Shown here one piece after another: positions 1 through 7,237 of a stretch of DNA of 14,633 nucleotides. Origin of the DNA: JBGPIK01 sp041484845 (lineage in GTDB: Bacteria > Desulfobacterota > Binatia > UBA9968). A model generated the notes under the pieces. The model was not told where the DNA came from and did no database searches. It saw nothing but the letters and a program-made list of their open reading frames with translations. Both the position numbers and the translations under genes were made by a program. The DNA lies in the NCBI GenBank assembly GCA_041484845.1, contig JBGPIK010000142.1:1-14633 (forward strand), written 5' to 3'. Numbering within the stretch: the stretch's first letter is position 1; every line of letters begins with the position of its first letter.

Positions 1-879
1 CAGCATGTGCTGGGCGTTGGATCGCCCGAGGCGCGGGAAACATTACAGAACGATGACAGAAACATCGGCCTGATCCTTAAAAAGCTCGAAGCTCTAGGGC
101 TTATCGACCAGACCAATATCTTCCTCATTTCGGATCACGGCTTTGGCCTTTCCGTCTTTGGTGTCAACGTCGATCTCGAACTCATCAAGGCCGGGCTCAA
201 AGCGGGCACGGACTCTGATGACGTCGTCAGCGCGAGCAGCGGCGGAGCCGTGCTGCTGCACGTCAAGGACCACAATTTCGAACGAGTTAAACAGATCGTC
301 AGATTTCTCCAATCCCAGGAATGGATCGGAGCAATCTTCACGGCAGGAAATAATCAGTCCAGCGACGGCAGAGCGTCGGGCTCGTTGGAGGGTACTTTTT
401 CGCTGGAGTTGATCCATATGTCCAATCGCCAGCGCGGCCCTGACATCGTGCTGACTTTTCCGTGGAGCTCATCGAAAAACGCATTTGGCCTCCCGGGTAC
501 GGACTATTCAAACAGCGCGCGAGCGACAGGCCCGATCAATAGCACAGCGAGTAACCACGGCAGCATGAGTCCTTGGGATGTTCACAATACCTTCATCGTC
601 TGGGGGGTTGATTTCAAGCGCGGCGCCTCGGTGCGCATTCCAGCGAGCAACGTAGACGTGACCCCCACACTTCTTGCCCTCAAAGGAGTCGGTGACACCA
701 AAAACCTCGAGGGGCGTGTGCTTCTTGAATCGTTGAACGGAGGGCCGGATGAGGAGCAGATCCCAGAGACAACGCGGATTTATACGTCGGAGACGGCCGA
801 TGGCAAGTACAAGGCGGTTATCGCCGTAACGGAAGTGGAACACCAGCGTTACATCGACAAAAGTTGGCGTGTTCGTTAG
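1..879 (+). CDS. Type I phosphodiesterase / alkaline-phosphatase-superfamily hydrolase, 3' part
   Basis: The reading frame is open from the first base of the window, so the start lies upstream; the GTG at 7 is probably internal. About 292 residues remain. The first two residues, Gln-His followed by a Gly-rich Ser-Pro-Glu, resemble the metal-binding D-x-x-QH segment of type I phosphodiesterases/nucleotide pyrophosphatases. A second metal-binding motif, Ser-Asp-His-Gly-Phe, is encoded at about 130-144. A third, Asn-His-Gly, is followed by Ser-Pro-Trp-Asp-Val-His-Asn at about 556-590, matching the family's HG..SPW..HN core. These enzymes use two metal ions to hydrolyse phosphate mono- or diesters, and relatives act on sulfate or phosphonate esters; the substrate here is unknown. 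Because the N-terminus is missing, a signal peptide and the nucleophile Thr/Ser cannot be checked. It ends 453 bases before the next gene and is probably a separate transcription unit. Superfamily assignment is good; the exact function is open. Confidence 0.8.
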   Translation, partial: QHVLGVGSPEARETLQNDDRNIGLILKKLEALGLIDQTNIFLISDHGFGLSVFGVNVDLELIKAGLKAGTDSDDVVSASSGGAVLLHVKDHNFERVKQIVRFLQSQEWIGAIFTAGNNQSSDGRASGSLEGTFSLELIHMSNRQRGPDIVLTFPWSSSKNAFGLPGTDYSNSARATGPINSTASNHGSMSPWDVHNTFIVWGVDFKRGASVRIPASNVDVTPTLLALKGVGDTKNLEGRVLLESLNGGPDEEQIPETTRIYTSETADGKYKAVIAVTEVEHQRYIDKSWRVR

Positions 880-1332
880 GCTGAACGGCGACTACCTCTA
901 AGAGGTTTGAGACCAGCGGTGCTGTGAGTGATATCCGTAATCCGCTTGCAGCAGATTGCCAAGCACCAAATAAGACTTTGAACCTGCTGAGGTCGGTGCT
1001 TTCGCTACTCCACTCTCACACCTTGCTTATCCGACACTGTAACGTCATTCAACTGCGGAATCCGGGTTCAACTAGCCGACGACATTGCGCCACTTAAGTT
1101 GTTTCGGCTATATGTACCCCGCTTCACCGCCCGGAGCGAGTCTCAGATTTTAGAAATTTAGCTCTCGTTTTCCTAAACCCAGAAGCGGTAAGACCAAGTC
1201 GGTTCAGATCATTTACTGCCGACCTTTTAATTCTAGCAGGATTGCTCGTACGTTTCTTAGGTGGTCACACGATCAGTTCGCATGGCACTGCAATTGCGAC
1301 TCCATTCTCGAAAATATTCATTGGAGGAAAAG
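880..1332. other. Gene-free stretch upstream of the oxidoreductase operon
   Basis: All forward frames are broken by stops within a few dozen codons and I recognise no protein remnant. It holds a short palindrome, ACCTCT-A-AGAGGT, at 894-906, just after the phosphodiesterase stop. Its arms are too close together for a good terminator, so it could be an operator half-site pair or chance. A weak sigma70-like pair, TTGCGC at 1085-1090 and TATATG at 1109-1114 with an 18-nt spacer, is the best promoter candidate I see for the downstream operon. It is not strong enough to claim separately. Confidence 0.4.
1323..1327 (+). promoter_or_regulatory. Shine-Dalgarno site that fixes the ferredoxin-subunit start
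   Basis: GGAGG lies 5 nt before the ATG at 1333. The frame is open further back to 1261, but the 24 extra residues would precede the normal ferredoxin-type N-terminus and there is no comparable ribosome site there. The ATG at 1333 is therefore preferred. Confidence 0.8.
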
Positions 1333-1968
1333 ATGGCGCGTTGGGGCTTCACGGTTGACCTGGAGAGATGCGTCGGCTGTATGGGCTGCGTGATCGCCTG
1401 CAAAGCAGAGAACGGCACGCCTCCATCCATCCATTGGATGAAGGTTGTGGAGAAAGAAGAAGGTGAGTTCCCATATGCCAAGCGCACCTTCACTCCGTTG
1501 CGCTGTAACCACTGCGCGGACGCGCCGTGCGCACGGGCCTGCCCAACCGGGGCCATTGTCAAACGGTCGGACGGCATCGTCGTTATAGACCAGAATGTCT
1601 GTATCGGCACCATGGCTTGTATGTCAGCATGTCCCTACTATGTACCTTATCGTTGGGATGGCGAGGACGGCTATTATGGAAACGAGCTGGTGCCCTATGA
1701 AGAGGAAAAATACGCCCAATTCAAAAAGGGAACAGCCCAGAAGTGCCATTTCTGTTATCACCGAATTGATGAGGGACGACCACCGGCGTGCGTCGAGTCC
1801 TGCCCTGCCGATGCGCTGAATTACGGTGACCTCGAAGATCCAGAAAGTCGAATCAACGAACTTCTCAGGCAGAAAAAGCATTTCCGACCTCGCGAGGAGC
1901 TGGGGACAAATCCGAGCTTGTTCTATCTGACCGGCAAAGGCGGCGGCACTGTCGGAGGAGGCAAGTAG
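1333..1968 (+). CDS. Four-cluster 4Fe-4S ferredoxin-type electron-transfer subunit (DmsB/NrfC/PsrB-like)
   Basis: A 211-residue iron-sulfur subunit that would pass electrons between the molybdenum catalytic subunit and the NrfD membrane subunit encoded next to it. Four cysteine groups are visible: C13-x2-C16-x2-C19-x3-C23; C58-x2-C61-x4-C66-x3-C70-Pro; C90-x5-C96-x3-C100-Pro; and C138-x2-C141-x11-C153-x3-C157-Pro. In the third group the second cysteine is replaced by Thr93 (Cys-Ile-Gly-Thr). The same change occurs in ActB-type relatives and suggests one [3Fe-4S] or otherwise altered cluster. There is no Tat or Sec signal at the N-terminus, so it should stay in the cytoplasm. It is the first gene of the operon, and its stop is 2 nt from the NrfD start. 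The Gly-rich C-terminus (last ten residues) is probably disordered. The family call is firm; the partner is inferred from context. Confidence 0.93.
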   Translation: MARWGFTVDLERCVGCMGCVIACKAENGTPPSIHWMKVVEKEEGEFPYAKRTFTPLRCNHCADAPCARACPTGAIVKRSDGIVVIDQNVCIGTMACMSACPYYVPYRWDGEDGYYGNELVPYEEEKYAQFKKGTAQKCHFCYHRIDEGRPPACVESCPADALNYGDLEDPESRINELLRQKKHFRPREELGTNPSLFYLTGKGGGTVGGGK

Positions 1969-1970
1969 CG

Positions 1971-2912
1971 ATGAGCAAAGGTCTGACGAATATAAGTTTC
2001 ACTATGGAACTCCGCTCCCAGCGTCACTGGGATTGGAAGGTCGCTTTCTATCTCTACGGGGCGGGCACCAGCGCAGGTCTTATATTTTTAGAACTGATTC
2101 TGCGCCAGCGGGGTGTCATTGACGAGCCCACGGCGCTTGCAGGCACGTGGATGGGGCTGGTACTTGCGATCGTTTCATTGGCTTTTCTCTTTTGTCACTT
2201 GGGCCCGAGGGCGCGCTGGCGGTTTCTCTATGTTTTTCGTCAACCAAGAACCAGTTGGATAGCCCGCGGGGCCGCGATTGTCACAGTCCTGGTCCTGCTC
2301 CGAATCCTGATCTTGCTCCCTTCCGTGCCAGGATTCACCGGTCTTCCATGGGGGGAAGAAACAAGCGCCGGGACTTTACTGCGGGTGAGTGCCCTGCTCT
2401 TTGCCGCTGCGTTTATGGCTTACAGCGGCTTAGTTCTCTCTTCGTGGAACAGCATAGCGTTTTGGAACACGCCCCTGCTGCCGGTGCTCTACATAAGTTA
2501 TTCGTTTCTTGCCGGCTTGGCGATTTTGCCTCTTGTAATCCTTACGGTCGACGGGGGCTCGAAGGTGGTTGCAATCGGCGCCACGCTATGGCCGGCCTTT
2601 CTCATCTTGCTTGTCATCAACGGATTGTTGCTATTGATCTACTTATGGGGAATGGCGACAGCAACGGTCGCAGCCCGGGAATCGGTGCGTCGCCTGGTGC
2701 GCGGCAAGCACCGGTGGAGTTTCTGGTTAGGCGTCGTTGGCGTCGGGCTGGTTCTGCCCTTCGTGATCGTGGGCATAGCGATGGGAGAAGAATTGGCGGC
2801 TAATCCGACGACCGCAGCGTGGCTTGTGACGGCATGCGGGGCAATACAGATCGGCGGCTTTCTCCTGCGCGACAGCTTCTTGCGCGTAGGTGTTTACGGT
2901 TATCCCGTGTGA
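1971..2912 (+). CDS. nrfD: NrfD/PsrC-type polytopic membrane subunit
   Basis: A 313-residue membrane protein with about eight hydrophobic helices, roughly at residues 24-45, 57-78, 96-118, 133-157, 168-191, 200-230, 250-271 and 280-300. Typical NrfD/PsrC landmarks are the Ser-Trp-Ile-Ala-Arg-Gly before helix 3 and Trp-Asn-Thr-Pro-Leu-Leu-Pro before helix 5. Members of this family anchor the iron-sulfur and molybdenum subunits to the membrane, exchange electrons with the quinone pool, and in some complexes translocate protons. A ribosome site (GGAGGAGG) lies within the last codons of the ferredoxin gene, and only 2 nt separate the two genes, so they are probably translated together. The stop overlaps a GTG that may start the next small protein. 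With both soluble partners lacking export signals, this anchor should hold a complex on the inner face of the membrane. The family name nrfD is used generically; it does not imply nitrite reduction. Confidence 0.88.
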   Translation: MSKGLTNISFTMELRSQRHWDWKVAFYLYGAGTSAGLIFLELILRQRGVIDEPTALAGTWMGLVLAIVSLAFLFCHLGPRARWRFLYVFRQPRTSWIARGAAIVTVLVLLRILILLPSVPGFTGLPWGEETSAGTLLRVSALLFAAAFMAYSGLVLSSWNSIAFWNTPLLPVLYISYSFLAGLAILPLVILTVDGGSKVVAIGATLWPAFLILLVINGLLLLIYLWGMATATVAARESVRRLVRGKHRWSFWLGVVGVGLVLPFVIVGIAMGEELAANPTTAAWLVTACGAIQIGGFLLRDSFLRVGVYGYPV

Positions 2913-3104
2913 TCAGGCTGTTCACGGTGCGTCGAGGGGTGAGTCCTGACGGGCGATGGCACGAGAGCAGAGGATTTCAATGATTTGCCGCACATCTCTT
3001 TTTCTTTCTCGGAGCACAGCTCGTACCGACAATTTAAAAAGCGCCTCGAGGCAGTTCTCATTGCCATCGAGCCGAAGAACTCATCCAGAGGGTCACTGGA
3101 GTAA
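2909..3104 (+). pseudogene. Probable small operon gene of about 64 residues, interrupted by a +1 frameshift
   Basis: Between NrfD and the MoaD-like gene, the GTG at 2909 overlaps the NrfD stop (GTGA), the usual signature of a coupled downstream gene. From it the frame reads 24 codons (Val-Ile-Arg-Leu-Phe-Thr-Val-Arg-Arg-Gly...) to a TGA at 2981-2983. A second frame, open from 2943 to the TAA at 3102-3104, contains a protein-like stretch with Asp-Leu-Pro-His-Ile-Ser-Phe-Ser-Phe followed by a charged amphipathic segment ending near Ala-Ile-Glu-Pro-Lys. Skipping one base near 2966 joins the two into a 64-residue protein that fills the gap and ends 33 nt before the MoaD-like start. I do not recognise the family. 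It could be a genuine mutation, a sequencing or assembly error, or two unrelated chance frames. No classic slippery site is visible. Confidence 0.4.
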
Positions 3105-3137
3105 CAAACCCATCGGATTTGGAGTCGTGAACGGATT

Positions 3138-3428
3138 GTGTTGAACGTCAAGGTGGTTTTCAAAGGCGAGCTTCAGCGTTGGGCCGGACGGGGAGAAATC
3201 GAGGTGGAGCTTCCGCCCGAGAGCACGATCGGCATGCTCGCAAAAAAGCTTTTTTCGCTGTGCGGAGTAATCTTTGCCCAACGCGCATTGACCACAGACG
3301 GAGCGTTTCAGCCCCATGTGGCTGTGTTTGTGAACGGAGTACAGATCGGACGGCTTAATGGAACAAAAACGGTTTTAACAGGAGGAAAAGTAGAATTGTT
3401 GCTTCTACCCGCTTACGAGGGCGGGTAA
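3138..3428 (+). CDS. MoaD/ThiS-family ubiquitin-like sulfur carrier
   Basis: A 96-residue beta-grasp protein ending in Tyr-Glu-Gly-Gly, the C-terminal di-glycine that MoaD and ThiS proteins have adenylated and thiocarboxylated for sulfur transfer. The core pattern is seen: an opening beta strand, a helix around residues 29-42 (Ser-Thr-Ile-Gly-Met-Leu-Ala-Lys-Lys-Leu), Val-Ala-Val-Phe-Val-Asn-Gly in the middle, and Gly-Lys-Val-Glu-Leu-Leu-Leu-Leu-Pro before the tail. The start is GTG at 3138, with TTG at 3141 as an alternative; an in-frame stop at 3102 excludes anything longer. The upstream ribosome site is weak (GGAG at 3121-3124). The gene sits between the membrane subunit and the catalytic subunit, 36 nt before the latter. 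It is therefore probably a dedicated carrier for making or sulfurating that enzyme's pterin cofactor. No MoaE, MoeB or E1-like gene is in the window. Confidence 0.85.
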   Translation: MLNVKVVFKGELQRWAGRGEIEVELPPESTIGMLAKKLFSLCGVIFAQRALTTDGAFQPHVAVFVNGVQIGRLNGTKTVLTGGKVELLLLPAYEGG

Positions 3429-3464
3429 GCTAACAGCAGCTTAACGCAGGAAAAGGGGCAAGGC

Positions 3465-6089
3465 ATGATTACAAGTCTACGCGGACGAGATACCCGGCCA
3501 CAGACAGTCAATCGACCCGGCGGCAGGCGACATGAATCGCCGGTTAGCGATTGGGTGCCGACCACCTGTCGCATGTGCCTGGTGGGCTGTGGAGTCCTGG
3601 TTAATGTGAAAGACGCAAAAGTCGTAAACGTCATCGGCAATCCTGACTCACCGGTCAATCGCGGACGCATCTGCGCCAAGGGCAAGTCAGGGATCATGAA
3701 TCACTACAACCCGAACCGTGTTAACAAGCCGCTCAAGCGAACCAATCCGGAAAAGGGCATTGGGGTTGATCCCAAGTGGCGAGAAATCTCCTGGGACGAA
3801 GCAGTAGACACCGTCGCTTCCAAGATGCGCAAGATTTGCGCGGAGGACCCGCGAAAACTGTATCTTCAAACATGGGCCGCCTCCCAAGAGTTCACGACTT
3901 GGTTGGGCGTTTTGCGCCCGGCTGTCGGCACACCGTACGTTCAGACCGGTGTCTCGCCCAACTGCGGCAAGACCGTTCATTCGGTCCAGTTTCTCATAGC
4001 CGGAGGCTTTCATCAGGAACCCGATTTCGCGCACTGCAGGTACTTGATTGACGTTGGTACTCAGATGGGCGTGGCTACGCGTGAAGGATTCAATCACCAG
4101 GTTCCCGACTGTGCCAAAGCACGGGAGCGGGGCATGAAACTGGTGGTCGTTGATCCGATAGGCAACAACGCCGCCGCCAAGGCCGATGAATGGCTTCCGA
4201 TTCGACCTGGAACCGACTCGGCGTTTGCTCTGGGAATGCTCAACGTCCTGTTGAACGAGGCGAAGATCTTCGATGGGAAGTATCTAAAGCGCTTTACGAA
4301 CGCGACTTATCTGACGTTACCCACAGGGAAGTTCGCGCGCGACTCTGCCAGCGGCAAGCCGTTCGTCTTCGATCAAAGCGACGGCCGGATCAAAATTTTC
4401 GACGATCCCAGTGTGAAGGATCCGATGCTTGAGGGAAAGGCGGAATTACACGGCCAAAAAGTGGCGCCGAGTTTTGAGTTCATCAAAGCCCGGGCCGCTG
4501 AATATCCGGCCGAGCGAGTTGAGGACATCACGTCGATTCCCGCCAAAACTGTAAAAAGAATAGCGCAAGAATTTGGCGAAGCCGCCTCGATAGGCGCAAC
4601 CGTCATGATCGATGGCGTGGAGGTGCCGTACCGTCCAGTCTGCCTGGATTGGGACCGCGGGCCGCAGGGGCATAAACATGCCTGGCACAATACCTGGGCG
4701 CTGGCGATGGTGAATATCGTCTTAGGCGCTATCAATGTAGTAGGCAGCCTACACAGCACCGACTCGGCCAGTAACTTCCCGGTCAAGAAGTGGCCTGAAG
4801 CCGGGCAGGACGGTATTTTGATGAGCGCCGGATCAACCCATCGGGGCGGCGGCCACTTCAGCGCTTTTCCAGGGCGCACCCCTACCCGGCCGGAAAAGTG
4901 GGATCTTTTCGAGCTCTTCCCAGTTGCTGCCCATACTAGAACTCTCGTGCCGGAAGTTCACAAAGACCCCAAGAAATGGGGCATGGATCACAAGATTGAA
5001 ATGGTGATCCACAGTCCGGGAAATCAGGTCATGGCGGGATGGGGCGACGTGCAGGCGGTGGTTGACTGGTACAAAAGCATCGATCTAGTCGTGGGCTTTG
5101 CCGTTGAGATTAACGAAACGCATGAGCTGGATGACATCGTTCTTCCCATGTGCACTTATTTGGAAGAGGGAACATTCGATGACAGCTCGGTTTATCCCTT
5201 CCCGGCGGTATCAGGAGAAGCGGTCGGGCTGTGCCAAATCCAGCAACAGGTTGTGAAACCGCCGGAAGGTATCCGCAGCATCGGCGAAATTATGACGGCT
5301 ATCTACCAGCGCGCCGGAATTTTGGATCAAGTTTACGATGCGTTTAACCATCTCAAAGGGCTAATCCCGCCGTATTCCCTCGAACCCGGTAAGTGTTACA
5401 CCATGGATGAAGTGAGCGATCGCGTTGCTAAATGCCGCTTCGGGGAAGATTATGGCTGGGACTGGTTTAAGGAAAACGGAGTATTAGTCTGGCCTCGAAG
5501 TGTCGATGAGCGTTACCCCGGTCGTTTCGTTAAGGCCCGGATCGCACTCTATCTCGAGAATTTCATAAGTCGAGGCGAGGAACTAAAAACCGTTCTCCAA
5601 GAGATGGGCCAGGAGTGGGATCTCTCAGACTATGAGCCGATTCCTCAATGGCGACCGTGCGATTCCTTCGAACGCATGCGCCGCGGGGAGATCGACGCCA
5701 TCGGCGTCAACTACAAGCTTCCGTACGCTTACGGTGCCTTTGGGCACGCCAACCCATGGATCAACGAATTGTGCGAGAAGCTGCCCCAAGCTTATGGAGC
5801 CCTGATCAACACCAGGCTCGCGCGAAAGAAGGGAATTAAAGACGGAGATCCTATTTGGCTCGAATCCCCGGTAAGAAGAGCAAGAGCCGTGGCGCACGTC
5901 ACTGAGTGTGTTCACCCGGACGTTATCGGCATCGCGGGTAACGCGGGCCATTGGGCGAAGGGCAAACCGCTTTCGACGGGCAAAGGGGTTAATTTTAACG
6001 GCCTGCTGCCTTACGGACTCGAGATGGTCGACGTCATCTCATCGGCTCTCGATCAATGCGCACCCCTGAAGGTCTATAGGGCAGACTGA
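3465..6089 (+). CDS. Molybdopterin (bis-PGD) oxidoreductase catalytic subunit, DMSO-reductase superfamily
   Basis: An 874-residue catalytic subunit. The N-terminal [4Fe-4S] site is C35-x2-C38-x3-C42 with C70 in Arg-Ile-Cys-Ala-Lys-Gly. The four-domain MopB fold follows: Trp-x-Glu/Arg-Ile-Ser-Trp-Asp-Glu-Ala near 105-113, a probable metal-ligand cysteine C167 in Ser-Pro-Asn-Cys-Gly-Lys, and the pterin-binding Asp-Glu-Trp-Leu-Pro-Ile-Arg-Pro-Gly-Thr-Asp at 241-251. The C-terminal pterin-dinucleotide domain covers about 756-874 (Gly-Ile-Lys-Asp-Gly-Asp and Asn-Ala-Gly-His motifs). The N-terminus has a paired Arg but no hydrophobic stretch, so there is no Tat signal and the enzyme should be cytoplasmic. 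With the ferredoxin and NrfD subunits it would form a quinone-linked reductase or dehydrogenase. The metal may be Mo or W and the substrate is not recognisable; polysulfide/thiosulfate reductase-like relatives are the nearest by domain. It is the last gene of the operon, which is unusual for the catalytic subunit. Confidence 0.92.
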   Translation: MITSLRGRDTRPQTVNRPGGRRHESPVSDWVPTTCRMCLVGCGVLVNVKDAKVVNVIGNPDSPVNRGRICAKGKSGIMNHYNPNRVNKPLKRTNPEKGIGVDPKWREISWDEAVDTVASKMRKICAEDPRKLYLQTWAASQEFTTWLGVLRPAVGTPYVQTGVSPNCGKTVHSVQFLIAGGFHQEPDFAHCRYLIDVGTQMGVATREGFNHQVPDCAKARERGMKLVVVDPIGNNAAAKADEWLPIRPGTDSAFALGMLNVLLNEAKIFDGKYLKRFTNATYLTLPTGKFARDSASGKPFVFDQSDGRIKIFDDPSVKDPMLEGKAELHGQKVAPSFEFIKARAAEYPAERVEDITSIPAKTVKRIAQEFGEAASIGATVMIDGVEVPYRPVCLDWDRGPQGHKHAWHNTWALAMVNIVLGAINVVGSLHSTDSASNFPVKKWPEAGQDGILMSAGSTHRGGGHFSAFPGRTPTRPEKWDLFELFPVAAHTRTLVPEVHKDPKKWGMDHKIEMVIHSPGNQVMAGWGDVQAVVDWYKSIDLVVGFAVEINETHELDDIVLPMCTYLEEGTFDDSSVYPFPAVSGEAVGLCQIQQQVVKPPEGIRSIGEIMTAIYQRAGILDQVYDAFNHLKGLIPPYSLEPGKCYTMDEVSDRVAKCRFGEDYGWDWFKENGVLVWPRSVDERYPGRFVKARIALYLENFISRGEELKTVLQEMGQEWDLSDYEPIPQWRPCDSFERMRRGEIDAIGVNYKLPYAYGAFGHANPWINELCEKLPQAYGALINTRLARKKGIKDGDPIWLESPVRRARAVAHVTECVHPDVIGIAGNAGHWAKGKPLSTGKGVNFNGLLPYGLEMVDVISSALDQCAPLKVYRAD

Positions 6090-6161
6090 TCCGCGGATTC
6101 TGACGTTGTGCAACGCGACTCCTGGAGGGACAAACTACTTCTTCTTTCAACCGTCGCTCCC

Positions 6162-6216
6162 GCAACGGATGGCCAAATGACTGCAGAAAAGGCCGCCTGT
6201 CGCCTTTATCCGTTGC
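6162..6216. repeat. Inverted repeat between convergent genes, possible bidirectional terminator
   Basis: A perfect 9-nt arm pair, GCAACGGAT at 6162-6170 and ATCCGTTGC at 6208-6216, encloses a second 6-bp stem, AAAGGC at 6188-6193 with GCCTTT at 6202-6207 and an 8-nt loop. It lies 73 nt after the oxidoreductase stop and 23 nt before the end of the opposing methyltransferase. The position suits a shared terminator, but neither side has a clear U-tract, so it may instead be a folded dispersed repeat. Confidence 0.45.
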
Positions 6217-6238
6217 CGCTGCCGTTGATTTATTGATT

Positions 6239-7237
6239 CTATAATGGTTTCCAAGCTCTCAGAAAGCTGAATCCGTCTGGAAGAATCTTGCGGTCGACAT
6301 CTGCGAATCCCGCTGCTTGTAACCACTCCTTGTGGTCTTTCTCGGTGTACGCTTGGCCTTCGTCATAGGTATTCAAGTAGATTAAGTTCCGCATCACTGC
6401 CCCAATGGGAGAAATACCCGAGTCGTCGAGCACATCGCCGCGAATATAAATTGCCCCTCCCGGATTGACGGCTTTACCGACGTTTTTCAGCGCGCGTCGC
6501 GCCTTTTCCGCCGAGATCACCTGAATGACTGAACTTAGGACAGCGGCATCATACGAACCTTTTAGGCCATCCGTAAGAACATCGGCCGTTATCACATGAA
6601 CACGATCGCTGGCGCCCGCCTCCTCGATGATGCGTCGCGTAATCGGCGTGACGTTCGGAAGATCGACCACCGTCGCCTGAATAGATCGACAAGCCTCGGT
6701 TATGGCGATCGATAAGCCACCTGAACCTCCACCAACATCCAGTAAAGTGTGGTGAGCCGACAAATCGTACGTCTGCAGAAGTTCGTGTCCTCTGCGTAGC
6801 GCTTGCGAGTGGTTGCTACGATAGAAAGCCTCTAATGTTTCTTTGGATGCGGAGGCGAAATCGCGTCTTGCCTGTGGCGTTCCGGTCCGAATCGAATCTG
6901 CGGTTTGGAGGCCTGCTTTCCAACTATTTGCAAGGACCTCGTGTTTTCCGCCTCTGTACAACGGAGTTCCTCGAATCAGGAAGCGCCTCGCTTCACTCGT
7001 GTTGGAGAACAGGTCGTTCTCTACCGTCAGCAGCCCGGCAGCCACCAGCGCGTAGAGAAGAGGCTTGAGTTTGTCCGCGCTAACGCCAATCGCGGCAGCA
7101 ATTTCCTCAGTCATCATCCGGCCATCTTTGAGATTTGTAAAAAGATCGAGTTGGATACCCGCCAGCATCACAAACGATGGCCACACTGCCCCTTCCAGCT
7201 TCTCGATAGTTGTTGGTTGAAAATCCGACACCGTCAT
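6239..7237 (-). CDS. SAM-dependent class I methyltransferase with dimerisation domain (O-methyltransferase 2 family)
   Basis: A 332-residue protein. Residues about 12-85 form a winged-helix dimerisation domain (Thr-Glu-Glu-Ile-Ala-Ala-Ala-Ile then Leu-Leu-Tyr-Ala-Leu-Val-Ala-Ala-Gly-Leu-Leu). The SAM-binding core follows, with motif I Leu-Leu-Asp-Val-Gly-Gly-Gly-Ser-Gly-Gly at 165-174, an acidic residue at Asp192 and Gly-Asp-Val near 267-269. This layout is that of hydroxyneurosporene/hydroxyindole/plant-type O-methyltransferases. The segment that normally reads His-Asp-Trp, whose His is the catalytic base, is here Ile-Gln-Val-Ile (about 238-241). The chemistry may therefore differ from standard O-methylation. 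It lies 205 nt downstream of the TPP enzyme on the same strand and may be cotranscribed. A 46-codon frame in the gap overlaps its start by ATGA. The acceptor substrate is unknown. Confidence 0.82.
   Translation of the reverse strand: MTVSDFQPTTIEKLEGAVWPSFVMLAGIQLDLFTNLKDGRMMTEEIAAAIGVSADKLKPLLYALVAAGLLTVENDLFSNTSEARRFLIRGTPLYRGGKHEVLANSWKAGLQTADSIRTGTPQARRDFASASKETLEAFYRSNHSQALRRGHELLQTYDLSAHHTLLDVGGGSGGLSIAITEACRSIQATVVDLPNVTPITRRIIEEAGASDRVHVITADVLTDGLKGSYDAAVLSSVIQVISAEKARRALKNVGKAVNPGGAIYIRGDVLDDSGISPIGAVMRNLIYLNTYDEGQAYTEKDHKEWLQAAGFADVDRKILPDGFSFLRAWKPL

Noticed and set aside
1261..1332. N-terminal extension of the ferredoxin subunit from the GTG at 1261
   Set aside because: The good ribosome site GGAGG is 5 nt before the ATG at 1333, and the extra residues do not resemble a signal or a ferredoxin N-terminus.
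880..1332. A gene or RNA gene in the gap before the operon
   Set aside because: Stops occur in all forward frames within short distances, and no tRNA-like cloverleaf, riboswitch motif or protein remnant was recognised.
2956..3144. Plus-strand open frame starting at ATG 2956
   Set aside because: The composition is Ser/Arg-rich and unlike a protein. The frame-shifted reading of the same bases is more protein-like and better placed in the operon.
4373..4879. Minus-strand 168-codon frame inside the catalytic subunit
   Set aside because: It is antisense to a conserved region of the molybdenum enzyme and arises from its codon bias.
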